A DNA stretch of 64,000 nt from Nostoc paludosum FACHB-159 (lineage in GTDB: Bacteria; Cyanobacteriota; Cyanobacteriia; Cyanobacteriales; Nostocaceae). The notes below the pieces were generated by a model that was given only the letters and a program-made list of their open reading frames with translations, was not told the origin of the DNA and did not search any database. Positions 9,694 to 18,933 of the stretch are shown piece by piece. Both the position numbers and the translations under genes were made by a program. The DNA is taken from contig NZ_JACJTU010000004.1 of the NCBI RefSeq assembly GCF_014698835.1, positions 186,001 through 250,000 on the forward strand, given 5' to 3'. Position 1 is the stretch's first letter, and the number at the start of each line of letters is the position of its first letter.

Positions 9694-11484
9694 TTAAGCA
9701 AAAGTAACTTTTAGCGTATAAGAAAAATCAGGATTAGATGCGTCACCTCCTGAAAAAGTTCCGCCACTTTCAGGGAAGAAATTAAATTTACTCACTGCAA
9801 TGGAGTACGTACCCGCACCTAATGAAGTACTGATGAATGACTGCAAGTCTGGGGGAGTATCATCATTAACTTCCAGTAAAGTCCCAGCATTGTTAAACAG
9901 TCCGAGAACTGTATCTCCTGATGTCAGTGTCTCAATAGTGACAGTTCCTGGATTTGCTAAAGAAAATCTAAAAAAGTCAAAATCAGGATTACTCCCTGGC
10001 TCAATTGTTGCTAAGCGAGCTGAAATATTAACATTCGATCCTGATGATAATGAACCTAATCCTTCAGCACTGGCTAGTGTATTGTTTGTACCTTGTCCAG
10101 CATTTTCTCGCTCATAGAAAAGGAAGTCATCACTATCAAGTCTGAGATTGGTTCTTCCTTGCACAATACCTAATATCTCGTCTGGCTCTGTTCCCGGTTT
10201 ATCTAAAAATATTTGTGTGTTACCTGCAACAGCTTGTAAGAGGTAGTTCTGTGTGGCTCCTTTAAGTTCAATTCGATCTAGGTTCGAGTCTAAGTCAGTA
10301 ATAATTGCCAAGTCACCAAAACCAGGATTAACAGTATTGTTATCGTCGTAGAAAACATTTAAAGAGTCTCCCAAGATAAATCTATCTATCCCAAGTCCAC
10401 CATTCAAGGTATCAAGTTCTCCTAATCCCGGTGGAAGCAGACTGCCAGGGAAAGTACCGATGAGGATGTCGTCTCCAGATCCTCCATTGATTCTGTCATT
10501 ACCAGGCCCGCCTTGTAGACTATCATTGCCGTCCTCACCATTGAGGATGTCATTGCCCAAATTACCGTCTAGGGTGTCATTGCCTGCTCTACCATTGAGA
10601 GTGTTGTTAACGCTATTACCAAAAAGTAAGTTGTTAAGAGTGTTACCTGTGCCGTTGATAGCACTAGTTCCCGTTTGCCTAAGATTCTCCACATTGGCAG
10701 CGAGTGTGTAGGTAATAGAAGACCGGACGATATCTGTGCCTGAATTAGCAGCCTCGATAATGGTGTCAACAGCACCGTCAATGATGTAAGTGTCGTTGCC
10801 TGCTGCCCCGTTCAATGTGTCAGTACCTAAACCACCATTAAGGGTGTCATCGCCATTTCCACCATTTAGACTATCATTGCCACCATTACCGGATAATTGG
10901 TTGTTTTGGTTGTCACCAACAATGATGTCATTTGCGTTTGTACCGATGACGTTATCAAAGTTGATTGCAGTAAATGATAATGTTCCCAAACCAGGAACGT
11001 TATTAGCAGCCAAAGTTTGGGTTTGCAGGTTAACGGTAATAAATACCCCAGCCAAAGATGCGGATGCATCTATGGTGTTGTTGGCAACGTTAGCATTAGC
11101 AATAACTTTTTCTACTTTAAAAAGTTGGTCTTGCCCCAATGCCCCTTTTTGAATGGTTCCGACACCTGACAAGATAATGGTTTGATTTAGTTGACTGTAG
11201 TCTGCGGTATCAAGGCCATCTCCGCCATTAATGCTGTCGCTACCCTGGCCGCCTTTAAAGGTGTCGTTTCCTGTACCCCCGTCAAGCGTATCATTGCCAT
11301 CTCCACCAATTAAACTGTCGTTCCCCGTCCCGCCTGCGAGGGAATCGTTACCAGCTGCACCATTTAAGGTATCGTTACCAGAGGTACTATTGGCATTACC
11401 ACCAAGGGCCCAACCAACTATAGTGTCATTTCCCACAGTTCCAGTGAGACTGTCAGGATTTGTGCTGCCGAAAATAGATGCCAT
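9694..11484 (-). CDS. RTX-repeat calcium-binding protein, longer paralogue
   Basis: A 596-residue paralogue of the RTX protein next to it. The first 80 residues ([20 protein letters not shown] and following repeats) and the last 350 residues align closely with the shorter protein. Near-identical segments include [25 protein letters not shown] sequence, [20 protein letters not shown] and the C-terminal PPC-like sandwich. It differs by an extra block of roughly 145 residues (about 85-230). That block holds [20 protein letters not shown], a typical beta-roll linker, and a second set of nonapeptides. It has no signal peptide and is expected to be exported by type I secretion. AGGA precedes the ATG at 11484. 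Confidence 0.88.
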   Translation of the reverse strand: MASIFGSTNPDSLTGTVGNDTIVGWALGGNANSTSGNDTLNGAAGNDSLAGGTGNDSLIGGDGNDTLDGGTGNDTFKGGQGSDSINGGDGLDTADYSQLNQTIILSGVGTIQKGALGQDQLFKVEKVIANANVANNTIDASASLAGVFITVNLQTQTLAANNVPGLGTLSFTAINFDNVIGTNANDIIVGDNQNNQLSGNGGNDSLNGGNGDDTLNGGLGTDTLNGAAGNDTYIIDGAVDTIIEAANSGTDIVRSSITYTLAANVENLRQTGTSAINGTGNTLNNLLFGNSVNNTLNGRAGNDTLDGNLGNDILNGEDGNDSLQGGPGNDRINGGSGDDILIGTFPGSLLPPGLGELDTLNGGLGIDRFILGDSLNVFYDDNNTVNPGFGDLAIITDLDSNLDRIELKGATQNYLLQAVAGNTQIFLDKPGTEPDEILGIVQGRTNLRLDSDDFLFYERENAGQGTNNTLASAEGLGSLSSGSNVNISARLATIEPGSNPDFDFFRFSLANPGTVTIETLTSGDTVLGLFNNAGTLLEVNDDTPPDLQSFISTSLGAGTYSIAVSKFNFFPESGGTFSGGDASNPDFSYTLKVTFA

Positions 11485-12439
11485 GTTATTTTTCCTGAAT
11501 TTTATGATTAATACGTAAGTTCAGCCTCACCCAAAGAACTATTCATCAGTTCAATGTCGATCGCTTGCCATTTGCGTACTATTAAGTTAGAAAACATGAA
11601 ATTGTTTGCTTAGAAACTTCTAAACAAAAAATATTCAACTAATATTGTGGACAAGCCAGAAAAGCCTGCCTTTGATTCTCGGCAAAGGAGATGCCTACTT
11701 TACAAAACTAGATAATTTATGTTTCTAAAAATTAGTTAATTAATTACTCAAATGGTTAAGTAGTTAGATCTATATTTTTGATTCTTTTGTCAGATTTTTT
11801 GAGCCAAGCTGTAACTATTTACTTATCACAATCGATAGGTTAACTAAACTTCTTTACAAAATCTTTAAAATCTTAATAAATACCACTAATAATAGATAGC
11901 AATATAACTATTAATTTTAATTAAAAATTTTTAGCTCCTAGTGATTTTTTGGCGAACATTAATAGTTTTTTTAGCTTCATACGCTTTCAATTATTAATTT
12001 ATGTTTCAAAATTAGATTTTTTTGTTAAAAATTATTTCTATTTAATTATAGAAAAAAGTTTTTTAATACTAAAGAATAATCAAATAATATATAAATTAAA
12101 ATTATATTTTGCCTGTAAATTTTTTACCTTAAAAAACCTTTAAGCTTTACATAAACTTTATATAATTACTGGAAAAGTTTTTAAGTACAGTAACCGTTAA
12201 TACAATTCCCCAGCCGCCTTATGGACAAAAATTTTTCTACCTTTTAATTTGTCTCAGGCTCTTTTACTACTTAGGGCAGAGAATAATAAAAGTTAAATGA
12301 TTAAAGTGATATGGAGTGCCAAAATTAGCGATGGCTACACCCCGCCGGAGGCGGGAAATTGATATTTCAGGCATTTACTAATCTCCAAGTATAAAAGTTA
12401 TCTCTCGCTTCAAGAAGATTTGAATCAGGAGAATTTGAA
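11485..12439. other. Gene-free AT-rich region between divergent genes
   Basis: These 955 bases separate the longer RTX gene (minus) from the DUF4091 lipoprotein gene (plus). The left third contains the conserved upstream block shared with the other RTX gene. From 11880 to 12140 the DNA is extremely AT-rich. A 64-codon open frame there has only low-complexity F/K/L/I composition and I do not treat it as a gene. A short GC-rich palindrome (ccccgcc-ggaggcgggg type, near 12340-12356) precedes the lipoprotein gene. No tRNA, riboswitch or repeat array was recognised. Confidence 0.5.
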
Positions 12440-14083
12440 GTGTCTTTTTTAAATAGAAAGCTCAGGTTTGTTAACAAACTCAAACTTATCTTTGGGATAT
12501 TGGGGACAGTATTTACTTTATTTGCTTGTTCAAATATCGGATTATTAGCTAATAACTCATTCTTAGGCGATCGCCCTTTTGTATGGGTAGCTCCAAGTCT
12601 GGAAAGAATAAAGCAAAAAGACCCACCAGGAAGTAAAACCGAGATTGATTTGTATGCGGCGCGGGGAGAATATGAACCTTTTCAGATAGGAATTCGCGCA
12701 CCCAATGGTGGTCTGACAAATGTCAATGTAGTGGTTTCAGATTTGTCTGCTGCAAACAATCGAGTAATTTCCAACACAAACATTACACTCTACCGCGAAC
12801 ATTACGTTCGTGTTACTCATGCCAGCCCTAACAAAAAAGGCAGTACTAATCCATCTTTAGGTACTGGATGGTATGCTGATGGGCTAATTCCGTTTATTAA
12901 TCCTGAAAACAAAAAAGATATTAGAGGTGCTGAGTTAGACGCTGTTCCATTCAACTTAAAAGGTGGGAATAACCAACCTATTTGGGTAGATATTTTTGTA
13001 CCTCGCAACACTCAAGCTGGAGACTATAGAGGTACTTTTATTGTTAATAGCGACCAAGGAGCGATCGCAGGTAAAATTCACCTGAAAGTTTGGGATTTTG
13101 AGTTACCGATCAAACCATCGCTGAATTCTGAGTTCACCTTTTATGAACATGAAGATAAAAGCGAGATGATAGAACTTCTCAAACATAAATTAATGCCTGA
13201 CGCTCATTTTAATCCAGCATATGAACCAGAGTTAATGAAGCAATGGGGGCTGCGTTCCCGGAGTCTTCCTTTTTGGAGTGGGGCTAATGTTAGTACTTGC
13301 AAAATGGCTCCAGCACCTTCTCTCAAAAAGATTAAAACTACTGCTACTAAACATGAATCGGGTTTATTTCTCTATGCCAGATATGCTGATGAAATTGATA
13401 ACTGCTCAAATTTAATTGAACCAGTAAAGGAATGGGCGCGAAATTTTCATCAAGCTGGAGTTGCAACCGCTTTAGCAATGACTCCTACACCTGCACTTTA
13501 TGATGATGGTTCTGGAACTGGACGTACAGCTGTAGATATATGGATAGTATTGCCAGAAGTCTATGATGAAGCCCGCGATCGAATTACTGAAGTTTTGCAA
13601 AAAGGAGATAAAGTTTGGTCTTACAATGCTTTAGTACAAGACGGATACTCTCCCAAATGGCAGATAGACTTTGAACCAATAAACTACAGAATTCATCCAG
13701 GTTTTATTAGCCAAAGCCTTGGGCTAACTGGGATTTTATACTGGCGAGTTGACCTATGGACAAAAGACCCTTGGAAGGACGTTCAAACTTATTTCCAGAA
13801 GAAATACAAACATTATTTTCCTGGCGAAGGAATGTTGTTTTATCCGGGGAAACAAGTAGGTATCAAAGGAGTTGTTCCTTCCATGAGGCTGAAATGGCTC
13901 AGAGAAGGGGTAGAAGATTACGAGTACCTGGAAATACTTAAAAATCTGGAGCGGCAACAGTGGGCGCTTTCATTAGCTCGGCGTGTAGGGCTTGACTGGA
14001 AGCACTGGACGCGGGATACAAATTTGTTGGAATCAGTCCGGCGACAGTTGGGCGAAGAAATACATAGACTCTCTTCTCAATAA
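12440..14083 (+). CDS. DUF4091 / glycoside hydrolase 123-like lipoprotein
   Basis: A 547-residue protein that starts at a GTG with AGGAG eight bases upstream (12427-12431). The N-terminus is a lipoprotein signal: basic start, hydrophobic stretch LIFGILGTVFTLFAC with Cys30 as the likely lipid-carrying residue. The body has an N-terminal beta domain (YAARGEYEPFQIGIRAPNGG, a pattern of DUF4091/GH123-type proteins) and a barrel-like region. The C-terminal motif LKWLREGVEDYEYLEIL is characteristic of DUF4091. Related proteins are putative glycan hydrolases, but the catalytic residues cannot be assigned here. It stands alone, 1 kb from the RTX genes, and may process the surface polysaccharide made nearby. 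Confidence 0.75.
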   Translation: MSFLNRKLRFVNKLKLIFGILGTVFTLFACSNIGLLANNSFLGDRPFVWVAPSLERIKQKDPPGSKTEIDLYAARGEYEPFQIGIRAPNGGLTNVNVVVSDLSAANNRVISNTNITLYREHYVRVTHASPNKKGSTNPSLGTGWYADGLIPFINPENKKDIRGAELDAVPFNLKGGNNQPIWVDIFVPRNTQAGDYRGTFIVNSDQGAIAGKIHLKVWDFELPIKPSLNSEFTFYEHEDKSEMIELLKHKLMPDAHFNPAYEPELMKQWGLRSRSLPFWSGANVSTCKMAPAPSLKKIKTTATKHESGLFLYARYADEIDNCSNLIEPVKEWARNFHQAGVATALAMTPTPALYDDGSGTGRTAVDIWIVLPEVYDEARDRITEVLQKGDKVWSYNALVQDGYSPKWQIDFEPINYRIHPGFISQSLGLTGILYWRVDLWTKDPWKDVQTYFQKKYKHYFPGEGMLFYPGKQVGIKGVVPSMRLKWLREGVEDYEYLEILKNLERQQWALSLARRVGLDWKHWTRDTNLLESVRRQLGEEIHRLSSQ

Positions 14084-14259
14084 AAGATTGAGAAATTCAT
14101 CATTACTTTGACTAAAATTTAGATATTTTTTAATATATCCAAGTGGATATATTTTTTTCGTGTATAAATATCCTTTATACTTAGTTATTGTCTACACTAT
14201 AAATATACTATAAAAATTAACAACCAAAGCCAAATTTGTTTTCAAAAGGAATTAAAAAT

Positions 14260-14865
14260 ATGAATCCACCAGAAGAATACATCAGTCATAATTCATTGAA
14301 AGTAGAACAAGAGGGAGCGAATTCAGTAAATAACGAACTGCAATTTAGCAATGGGATTAGCGAAAGTAGGAGTTTGGATAAAGTTAGAGAAATTCTTGTT
14401 GGCAATCAAATTAGAGATATCGAAAAAAGATTTATCCGCTTAGAAGAACGGCTAATGCAAGAATTTACTAACGTGCGAGATGAAAGTAAAAAACGTTTAG
14501 ATGCTTTAGAAAATTATGTTAAACAAGAAGTTGATTCCTTAACACAGCGCCTTAAAAATGAGCAGAAAGAACGCGATATTCAACTGAAAGCCGTTGCAGA
14601 AGAAAATAAAAATGTCAGTCTAAATTTAGAAAATAAGTTAACTCAATTTGACGAACAAGCTACTAAGAGTCAACGAGAGCTACACGAGCAGATTCTCAAC
14701 CAATCTAAAAGTTTACAAGATGATATTCAAAAAAAATCCCAGGAAATTTTAGTTTTGCTAGAACGGGAGGTTCAACAGCTTCGTAGAGACAAAACAGATC
14801 GTTCCAATCTTGCAGCTATGTTCGCAGAATTAGCTGTCAGGCTGAACGCTGACAATAAGTCTTAA
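14260..14865 (+). CDS. Long coiled-coil protein, first gene of OmpA-GTPase-kinase cassette
   Basis: I chose the ATG at 14260 because AAAGGA lies nine bases upstream; an in-frame TTG at 14236 lacks this. The product has 201 residues. After a 45-residue polar leader comes SLDKVREILVGNQIRDIEKRF and then about 130 residues of charged heptads (RLEERLMQEFTNVRDESKKR, QKKSQEILVLLEREVQQLRR), a long coiled coil. It ends in a short helix, LAAMFAELAVRLN. No membrane segment or signal peptide is seen, so it is probably cytoplasmic. No function is known to me. Its position 107 bases before the OmpA-type gene, on the same strand, suggests it is a scaffold for that system. Confidence 0.75.
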   Translation: MNPPEEYISHNSLKVEQEGANSVNNELQFSNGISESRSLDKVREILVGNQIRDIEKRFIRLEERLMQEFTNVRDESKKRLDALENYVKQEVDSLTQRLKNEQKERDIQLKAVAEENKNVSLNLENKLTQFDEQATKSQRELHEQILNQSKSLQDDIQKKSQEILVLLEREVQQLRRDKTDRSNLAAMFAELAVRLNADNKS

Positions 14866-14972
14866 AATCAAAAATTAGGAAATACAAAGTTAATTGTTAG
14901 AGCATCAGCACAGTTCTCCTATTAACAAAAAAATGTTAATTCATAAAAACTGGGAATTGAGGGATTTTGGTA

Positions 14973-16760
14973 ATGAGTGACTCTTCGATGAATCAAATAC
15001 CAAAAGCATCTCCTGAAGGTTTGAAAAGCAATAGCAAGGCTTCCGAAATTAAGGATGAATTAACTATACTCCGTAGTTTGCTACTAGATATTGAGCCAAC
15101 TAAACTTGAAAAACTTTATGAACGGCTAGAAAACCCCGAAATTAAACCAGAAGATATTAGCAAAATGCTTCCAGAAGCTGTAATCTTGCGCTCAAAGCAA
15201 GATAAACAACTTGGAGAAGTAATGGTATCAACTGTTGAAGAAGCTATTCAAGTTTCTGTTAAGCAAGACCATAATGTGCTTGCAGAAACATTATTTCCAA
15301 TAATTGGGCCAGCTACTCGTAAGGCGATTTCTACAGCTCTTGAAGAAATGATTCAATCTCTGAATCAAACCTTAGAACATAGCTTGTCTTTCCAAAGTTT
15401 TCAGTGGAGATTAGAAGCGCAACGCACAGGAAAATCATTTGCGGAAATTGTGCTGCTACGGACGCTACTTTACCGAGTGGAACAAGTATTTTTGATTCAT
15501 AAAGAATCTGGATTATTACTTCAACATTTAGTAGTAAAGCAGGTTACGATTCAAGATCCAGATTTAGTAGCTGCTATGTTGACAGCTATTCAAGATTTTA
15601 TCAAAGATTCGTTCACCGTCCAAAAAGGAGATGGGATAAAAAGTTTACGTTTTGGAGAAGTTACCATTTGGATTGAAGAGGGGCCACAAGCGTTAATAGC
15701 AGCGATGATTCGGGGAAATCCTCCCCAAGAATTAAGGTTAGTTTTACAAGAAGCAATCGAAAAAATTCACCTCAAGTTTAGTCAAGAAATTAAAGATTTT
15801 GCTGGAGATACAGAAATATTTGATGTCAGTAAACCCGATTTAGAAGATTGCTTGGTAGTTAAGTATAAATCTGCTGCTAAAAAAAATTATACATATACTT
15901 GGATTCTCTTAGGTGTAATGGCGATCGCTTTTGGAACTTGGGGTTTTTTTACTATTAGAGAACAACTCCGTTGGCGGGCTTATCTGCAAAAACTCAACTC
16001 TCAGCCAGGAATTGTTGTAATTAACTCCCAGCAAAGTTTTGGCAAATACTTTATTAGGGGAATGCGCGATCCTTTGGCAGTAGATCCTAATACATTCATA
16101 CAACAAACAAATCTTAACCCCAAAACAGTAATTAGTCAGTGGCAACCTTACCTGTCTTTGGAACCAGAATTTACTACCAAAAGAGTTAAACAATTGTTAC
16201 ATCCACCCCCAACTGTATCACTACAAGTTGATAAAAACGGTATTCTTAACGTCACAGGTTATGCATCCCGTCAATGGATTTTACAAGCACGTAAATTATG
16301 GACTTTTATTCCTGGCATTACTCAATTTCAGGATAAAAATCTTGGAGAAATAGAACTTAGTCAATTGGAGGAATATAAAAAACAAATAGAACAAAAAATA
16401 TTGTTTTTTGTCGAAGGGACGGTTGAACTTAGCTCTGGTGAAGTTAGTAAGCTACCTAATTTAACTCTGTCAATACGCAATTTCTTGAATATTGCTAAGT
16501 CTTTAGAGAAAGACGTGCAAATTCAAATCATTGGACATACCAATAACACAGGAACAGAGCAAACAAATATGCTCCTCAGTCAAGCCCGTGCTGAGAAAAT
16601 TTTATCTTATTTCAAATTCCAAGGAATCAATACAAAACAACTTCAAGCAATAGGTGTAAGTTATAACCAACCTTTGCAGCTACAACTCACACCAGACTCT
16701 CAAAATATTAGTAGCCGTCGAGTATCTTTTAAAGTATTTATAGCTAATAAATCTGACTAA
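14973..16760 (+). CDS. Membrane protein with cytoplasmic N-domain and periplasmic OmpA-like domain
   Basis: The 595-residue product is started at the ATG at 14973 (GAGGGA upstream). Four parts are visible. Residues about 25-150 are an acidic helical region. Residues about 165-285 are a globular domain with YRVEQVFLIHKESGLLLQH and VAAMLTAIQDFIKDSF, a pattern that reminds me of roadblock/longin-type sensor folds. One membrane helix follows at about 305-325 (YTWILLGVMAIAFGTWGFFT). The periplasmic part carries a BON-like segment (VSLQVDKNGILNVTGYAS) and a C-terminal OmpA/MotB peptidoglycan-binding domain (IQIIGHTNNTGTEQTN, LLSQARAEKILSYF). It thus could link the cell wall to the cytoplasmic GTPase encoded 18 bases downstream. 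The roadblock/longin idea is a guess from pattern. Confidence 0.82.
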   Translation: MSDSSMNQIPKASPEGLKSNSKASEIKDELTILRSLLLDIEPTKLEKLYERLENPEIKPEDISKMLPEAVILRSKQDKQLGEVMVSTVEEAIQVSVKQDHNVLAETLFPIIGPATRKAISTALEEMIQSLNQTLEHSLSFQSFQWRLEAQRTGKSFAEIVLLRTLLYRVEQVFLIHKESGLLLQHLVVKQVTIQDPDLVAAMLTAIQDFIKDSFTVQKGDGIKSLRFGEVTIWIEEGPQALIAAMIRGNPPQELRLVLQEAIEKIHLKFSQEIKDFAGDTEIFDVSKPDLEDCLVVKYKSAAKKNYTYTWILLGVMAIAFGTWGFFTIREQLRWRAYLQKLNSQPGIVVINSQQSFGKYFIRGMRDPLAVDPNTFIQQTNLNPKTVISQWQPYLSLEPEFTTKRVKQLLHPPPTVSLQVDKNGILNVTGYASRQWILQARKLWTFIPGITQFQDKNLGEIELSQLEEYKKQIEQKILFFVEGTVELSSGEVSKLPNLTLSIRNFLNIAKSLEKDVQIQIIGHTNNTGTEQTNMLLSQARAEKILSYFKFQGINTKQLQAIGVSYNQPLQLQLTPDSQNISSRRVSFKVFIANKSD

Positions 16761-16778
16761 AATTATACCACTTTTTTT

Positions 16779-17279
16779 ATGGTTGTTCAGAAAAAAATTT
16801 GTATGATAGGTGCATTTGCTACAGGTAAAACTAGTTTAGTATCGAGGTTCGTTCACAGTATTTTTTCTGACAAATACCATACGACTGTGGGTGTAAAAAT
16901 TGATAAAAAAATTATAGATATTCAAGACAATAAGATAAATCTGATTGTTTGGGATCTCTACGGAGAAGATGAATTTCAAAAAGTGCGAATGTCTTATTTA
17001 CGCGGTTGTGCTGGTTATTTATTAGTCGTAGATGGTACGAGGCGTAATACTTTAGAAAAAGCTTTCGATTTACAAACAAGAGTAGAAGATGCTATTGGTA
17101 AAGTTCCATTTATTTTGGTGATGAACAAATACGATATTACAGATGAATGGGAAATTGAACCTGCTGAAGTAGATGAAGTGATAGAAAAGGGTTGGACTGC
17201 GATCAAAACAAGTGCTAAAAATGGACTAGGTGTAGAAGAAATTTTTCAAACTCTTGCTAAGAAAATTTTGGATTCCTAA
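16779..17279 (+). CDS. Small Ras/Rab-like GTPase
   Basis: A 166-residue single-domain GTPase of the Ras superfamily. All nucleotide-binding motifs are visible: G1 GAFATGKTS (Lys17), a switch I Thr at TTVG (Thr36), G3 WDLYGED (Asp59, Gly62), G4 NKYD (116-119) and G5 TSAK (144-147). At the place of catalytic Gln61 of Ras there is Glu63, which predicts slow intrinsic hydrolysis and dependence on a partner. There is no C-terminal Cys for lipid attachment. The gene lies 18 bases after the OmpA-domain gene, and its stop codon directly precedes the ATG of the sensor-like gene, so it is in one operon with them. Confidence 0.92.
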   Translation: MVVQKKICMIGAFATGKTSLVSRFVHSIFSDKYHTTVGVKIDKKIIDIQDNKINLIVWDLYGEDEFQKVRMSYLRGCAGYLLVVDGTRRNTLEKAFDLQTRVEDAIGKVPFILVMNKYDITDEWEIEPAEVDEVIEKGWTAIKTSAKNGLGVEEIFQTLAKKILDS

Positions 17280-17669
17280 ATGCTAGATGTCCCTAATTCT
17301 GTGATTACCTATCTTATCAATTTTCTAACAGCAGAGCGTTCTCTTGCCTATCTGTTGGTCAGCAAAGATGGGAGTCTATTAGATTGGGGAGGCAAATTGG
17401 CAGAATATGGAATTACTAACCTCGCTAAAGGAGAAAATATTAAAGAGCAAGTTTGTTTTCTAGAGGGTTTACTACCACTAGATGATACTTCTCTATTTCT
17501 ACCATTTATCAAAACAGAGTATGGCAGTTGTGCAGATGTTCATATGTTTCCCACTGAAGAAGGAGATTGGGTGTTATTCTTAGATAGTAGCTGCGATCAA
17601 AATGATCTCTTTGCTACTCAACAAAAGGCTAATGAGTTTAGTCTTTTACAAGAAAAATTAAATAAATAG
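17280..17669 (+). CDS. Small PAS-like sensor protein of the GTPase cassette
   Basis: A 129-residue soluble protein whose ATG directly follows the GTPase stop codon. The sequence RSLAYLLVSKDGSLLDWGGKLAEYGI, then LEGLLPLDD and DVHMFPTEEGDWVLFLDSS, resembles a compact PAS-like fold of the kind that stands before cyclases and kinases in cyanobacteria. The tail (QQKANEFSLLQEKLN) is a short coiled coil like the linker of such sensors. No cofactor ligand can be assigned. It may be a detached sensor for the histidine kinase encoded 50 bases downstream or a regulator of the GTPase. Assignment to the PAS fold is by pattern only. Confidence 0.7.
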   Translation: MLDVPNSVITYLINFLTAERSLAYLLVSKDGSLLDWGGKLAEYGITNLAKGENIKEQVCFLEGLLPLDDTSLFLPFIKTEYGSCADVHMFPTEEGDWVLFLDSSCDQNDLFATQQKANEFSLLQEKLNK

Positions 17670-17719
17670 TTCTATTGTTAATCTGAAATCCAATTTAATC
17701 ATCTTAAATTTAAATAAAT

Positions 17720-18841
17720 ATGAATACGTCCATTACAAATGATGTGCTGGCTGCTTTAAACATTTTAACTTTAGAGTATATTAATACAGGCTTATTTAAA
17801 ATAATTGGTAATATACCTGATTGGTTAAATGAATTTTGTCATCACAAATTAACTTCAGGGATGAATATATCAGTACCAGAGGAAAAATTTTGTTTTTTAA
17901 AAAACTTTTTAATTGATGCTGAAGAATTTTGGTTGAATCATAGCAGTAAACAAATCAATTCAGGTTTATGGACTGAAGTAGATACAAATGGACAAGAATA
18001 TCAATTTGAAGCTTATGCACTATTTATAAATCAAAAAAAAATTATATTGATTGAGCTTTTAGAAGAGACTTATCGAGATAAGCAATATCTTATACAAAAA
18101 GGTAGAGAATATGAATTAATTTATTATCAATTACTCAAAGATAATCAAAAAAAAGATATTTTGCTTCATTGTATTATGCATGATATAGCAGGACAATTAA
18201 GTGCTATAAATGGCTGTTTGTCACTACTAGAATATGAAAATTTAACGCTCAAAGGTAAAGAATATTTAGAAGTAGGGAGACAGCAATGTATGAAGCAGCA
18301 GGCTTTAATTAAAGATATTTTAGATATTTTTTCTACTGAAGTAATGTCATTAGAAAATTCTAATGGCGATATTCAAGAATCACCCAATATTTTAACTTCT
18401 ATACAAGAAGTCATTGAATTTTTAAAGCCCAGTTTTTCCCAGAAAAATATCGAATTAGAGTTTGCTAACCAAGTTGACACGAGAATAGACTGGAGAGTTA
18501 TTGCAGAAAAATCTCGTTTAGATAGAGTGATTTCTAATCTAGTAGAGAATGCTTATCGTTATAGCTCTCAAGATTCTGTTGTGACTATTAGTCTCCAGTT
18601 GGATGGAGAATATGTTTTAGTTAATGTAGACGATCGCGGTTCTGGCGTACCACCAGAAATGGTGAGAAATTTATTTCAAAAGTTCTCCCAAGGCAAAGAT
18701 AAATCCGGCAGAGCCGGTCTAGGTCTTTATTTCTGTAGAATCACACTAGAACGTTGGGGAGGTAGTATTGGTTATTTACCCCGCGCAGAAGGTGGCTCTA
18801 GATTTTGGTTCCGCTTGCGAAGAAGGATCGTAAGGGGATGA
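17720..18841 (+). CDS. Sensor histidine kinase, last gene of the GTPase cassette
   Basis: A 373-residue cytoplasmic histidine kinase with no membrane helix. The first 140 residues are a PAS-like region (WTEVDTNGQEYQFEAYALFI). The dimerisation helix carries the phosphoacceptor His154 in the variant H-box MHDIAGQLSAI. The catalytic domain has an N box (RVISNLVENAYRYS), G1 (VDDRGSGVP), F box (FQKFSQG) and G2 (GLGLYF), all intact. No response regulator gene is adjacent, so its partner must be encoded elsewhere. It ends the cassette; heptamer repeats and a minus-strand transporter gene follow. Confidence 0.9.
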   Translation: MNTSITNDVLAALNILTLEYINTGLFKIIGNIPDWLNEFCHHKLTSGMNISVPEEKFCFLKNFLIDAEEFWLNHSSKQINSGLWTEVDTNGQEYQFEAYALFINQKKIILIELLEETYRDKQYLIQKGREYELIYYQLLKDNQKKDILLHCIMHDIAGQLSAINGCLSLLEYENLTLKGKEYLEVGRQQCMKQQALIKDILDIFSTEVMSLENSNGDIQESPNILTSIQEVIEFLKPSFSQKNIELEFANQVDTRIDWRVIAEKSRLDRVISNLVENAYRYSSQDSVVTISLQLDGEYVLVNVDDRGSGVPPEMVRNLFQKFSQGKDKSGRAGLGLYFCRITLERWGGSIGYLPRAEGGSRFWFRLRRRIVRG

Positions 18842-18893
18842 GGGAGATGAGAGAGACGCGGGGACGCGGGGACACGGAGACGCGGAGAATAAT

Positions 18894-18928
18894 CAATGCC
18901 CAATGCCCAATGCCCCATGCCCCATGCC
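18894..18928. repeat. Heptamer tandem repeat (STRR type)
   Basis: Five head-to-tail 7-mers are read here: three caatgcc and two ccatgcc. It lies between the convergent kinase and chromate transporter genes. Short tandem heptamers are a known feature of heterocystous cyanobacterial intergenic DNA. Related strings occur near 20715 and 54340 in this window. Confidence 0.85.
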
Positions 18929-18933
18929 CAAAA

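Noticed and set aside
11949..12143. 64-codon plus-strand frame
   Set aside because: Extremely AT-rich with F/K/L/I composition expected by chance.
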